Shown here piece after piece: positions 63,508 through 64,000 of a DNA stretch of 64,000 bases (its first letter is position 1; every line of letters starts with the position of its first letter). The stretch comes from Sindora glabra (lineage: Eukaryota > Streptophyta > Magnoliopsida > Fabales > Fabaceae), in NCBI GenBank assembly GCA_020226215.1, contig CM035236.1, positions 2,361,001-2,425,000 of the forward strand, in the 5' to 3' direction. The notes under the pieces are model-generated. The model searched no databases and was not told where the DNA came from. It saw only the letters and a list, made by a program, of their open reading frames with translations. The translations under genes and the position numbers were made by a program.

Positions 63508-64000
63508 GGTTATTAAAGGGGGCTAATGTAGGACAGCTTCCTGGGAACCTATATCATAAGATGCAAAGGTGTTAGTTAGATCTTCAATCCATGTATTTAT
63601 ATGTTCATGATTTAGCATACTAGAAATATTAGGATTTGTGTATGATTGTAGATATGTCTCTGCATGATGTAGATGTTCTTATTTCATAATTTTTCGATTG
63701 TAGTGGATATCACATGGATCTTATTATTTTCTTTTATGATGGATTTCAATTATTGCAAGAAGAAAAGAAGGAGTAAGTTCAGTGTCGATCTTAGGAATGG
63801 AGACTGGATGACATACAGGTCGTTGTGAGGATGATTGTTTAATTATAAACTTGACATATGTTCCAACATTTGATGCGCCTCCAATAGTTAAGGTGAGGTC
63901 CCAGGATTTGACAATTATTATGATTGTAAAGTGTGAAATTTCTGATTTGAAATTTCTTGGATGATTGCTTGTTTTTGTTCATGAGGTTATCTCGAGAGTC

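Larger units (their letters stand above)
60180..64000 (-). mobile_element. Decayed L1-type LINE (non-LTR retrotransposon)
   Basis: Minus strand, running off the window end. Domain order from high to low coordinate is: ORF2 endonuclease from about 63507 (M-K-V-L-A-stop-N-C-K-G-L), then G-G-F-N-Q-V-L-Y and G-L-I-E-L near 63170-63060; reverse transcriptase with N-K-A-P-S-I-D-G-F-I-A-R (about 62200), F-K-V-D-F-H-K-A-Y-D-R-L (about 61800), R-Q-E-N-P-I-S-P (about 61620) and F-Y-A-N-D (about 61480); then G-G-I-G-F-L-D-I-K-D-F-N near 60970 and a zf-RVT C-V-L-C-H with H-x5-C near 60330. This is the order of plant L1 ORF2. Stops and frameshifts are frequent. The part beyond 63540 may belong to ORF1 but shows no clear motif. 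Confidence 0.88.

Overview
The window is nuclear DNA of a flowering plant, most likely a eudicot. It is strongly AT-rich. Its genes have GT-AG introns. The gene families are plant-specific or plant-typical: LURP-one-related, NT-C2 coiled-coil, NF-YC, group 1 remorin, two-LIM, and two-domain A/B-barrel proteins. Large intergenic stretches hold decayed retroelements and short inverted-repeat elements. The species cannot be fixed from the sequence alone. Nothing bacterial, organellar or viral was seen, and there is no rRNA, CRISPR array or convincing tRNA.

Layout: 1-4.9 kb is a decayed retrotransposon with a 223-bp tandem duplication and a stop-riddled ORF. A LURP-one-related gene (+) lies at 8.46-9.23 kb. 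A nine-exon gene for an NT-type C2 plus coiled-coil protein (-) lies at 12.03-16.97 kb. From 17 to 30.5 kb there is mostly repeat-derived, AT-rich DNA with MITEs and a Copia-like fragment. An intronless NF-YC-type histone-fold gene (+) is at 30.72-31.08 kb. A doubtful small-protein locus (-) is near 33.1 kb. From 33.3 to 48 kb there is gene-poor DNA with Copia gag remains (-) and a three-copy repeat. A remorin gene (+, 5 exons) and a two-LIM gene (+, 5 exons) follow each other at 48.12-51.69 kb. A 1.6-kb imperfect inverted repeat lies at 52.6-54.2 kb. A nine-exon, probably plastid-targeted UP3-type stress-response A/B-barrel gene (-) is at 55.10-58.78 kb. From about 60 kb to the end is a decayed L1-type LINE (-) that runs off the window.

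I rebuilt all five multi-exon genes by hand. Every junction used is GT-AG, and all phases close to give uninterrupted proteins of 196, 1137, 186, 223 and 291 residues. The genes do not form a pathway. The closest functional pairing is remorin (membrane nanodomain scaffold) beside the LIM protein (actin bundler), 655 bp apart on the same strand.

I found no convincing undescribed multi-gene system. The most interesting signals are structural: two copies of a 172-bp hairpin element with perfect 9-bp target duplications (one inside the remorin intron), a 266-bp hAT MITE with a perfect 8-bp duplication, the 1.6-kb inverted repeat, the in-frame three-copy repeat at 47.2 kb, and the small-protein locus at 33 kb.
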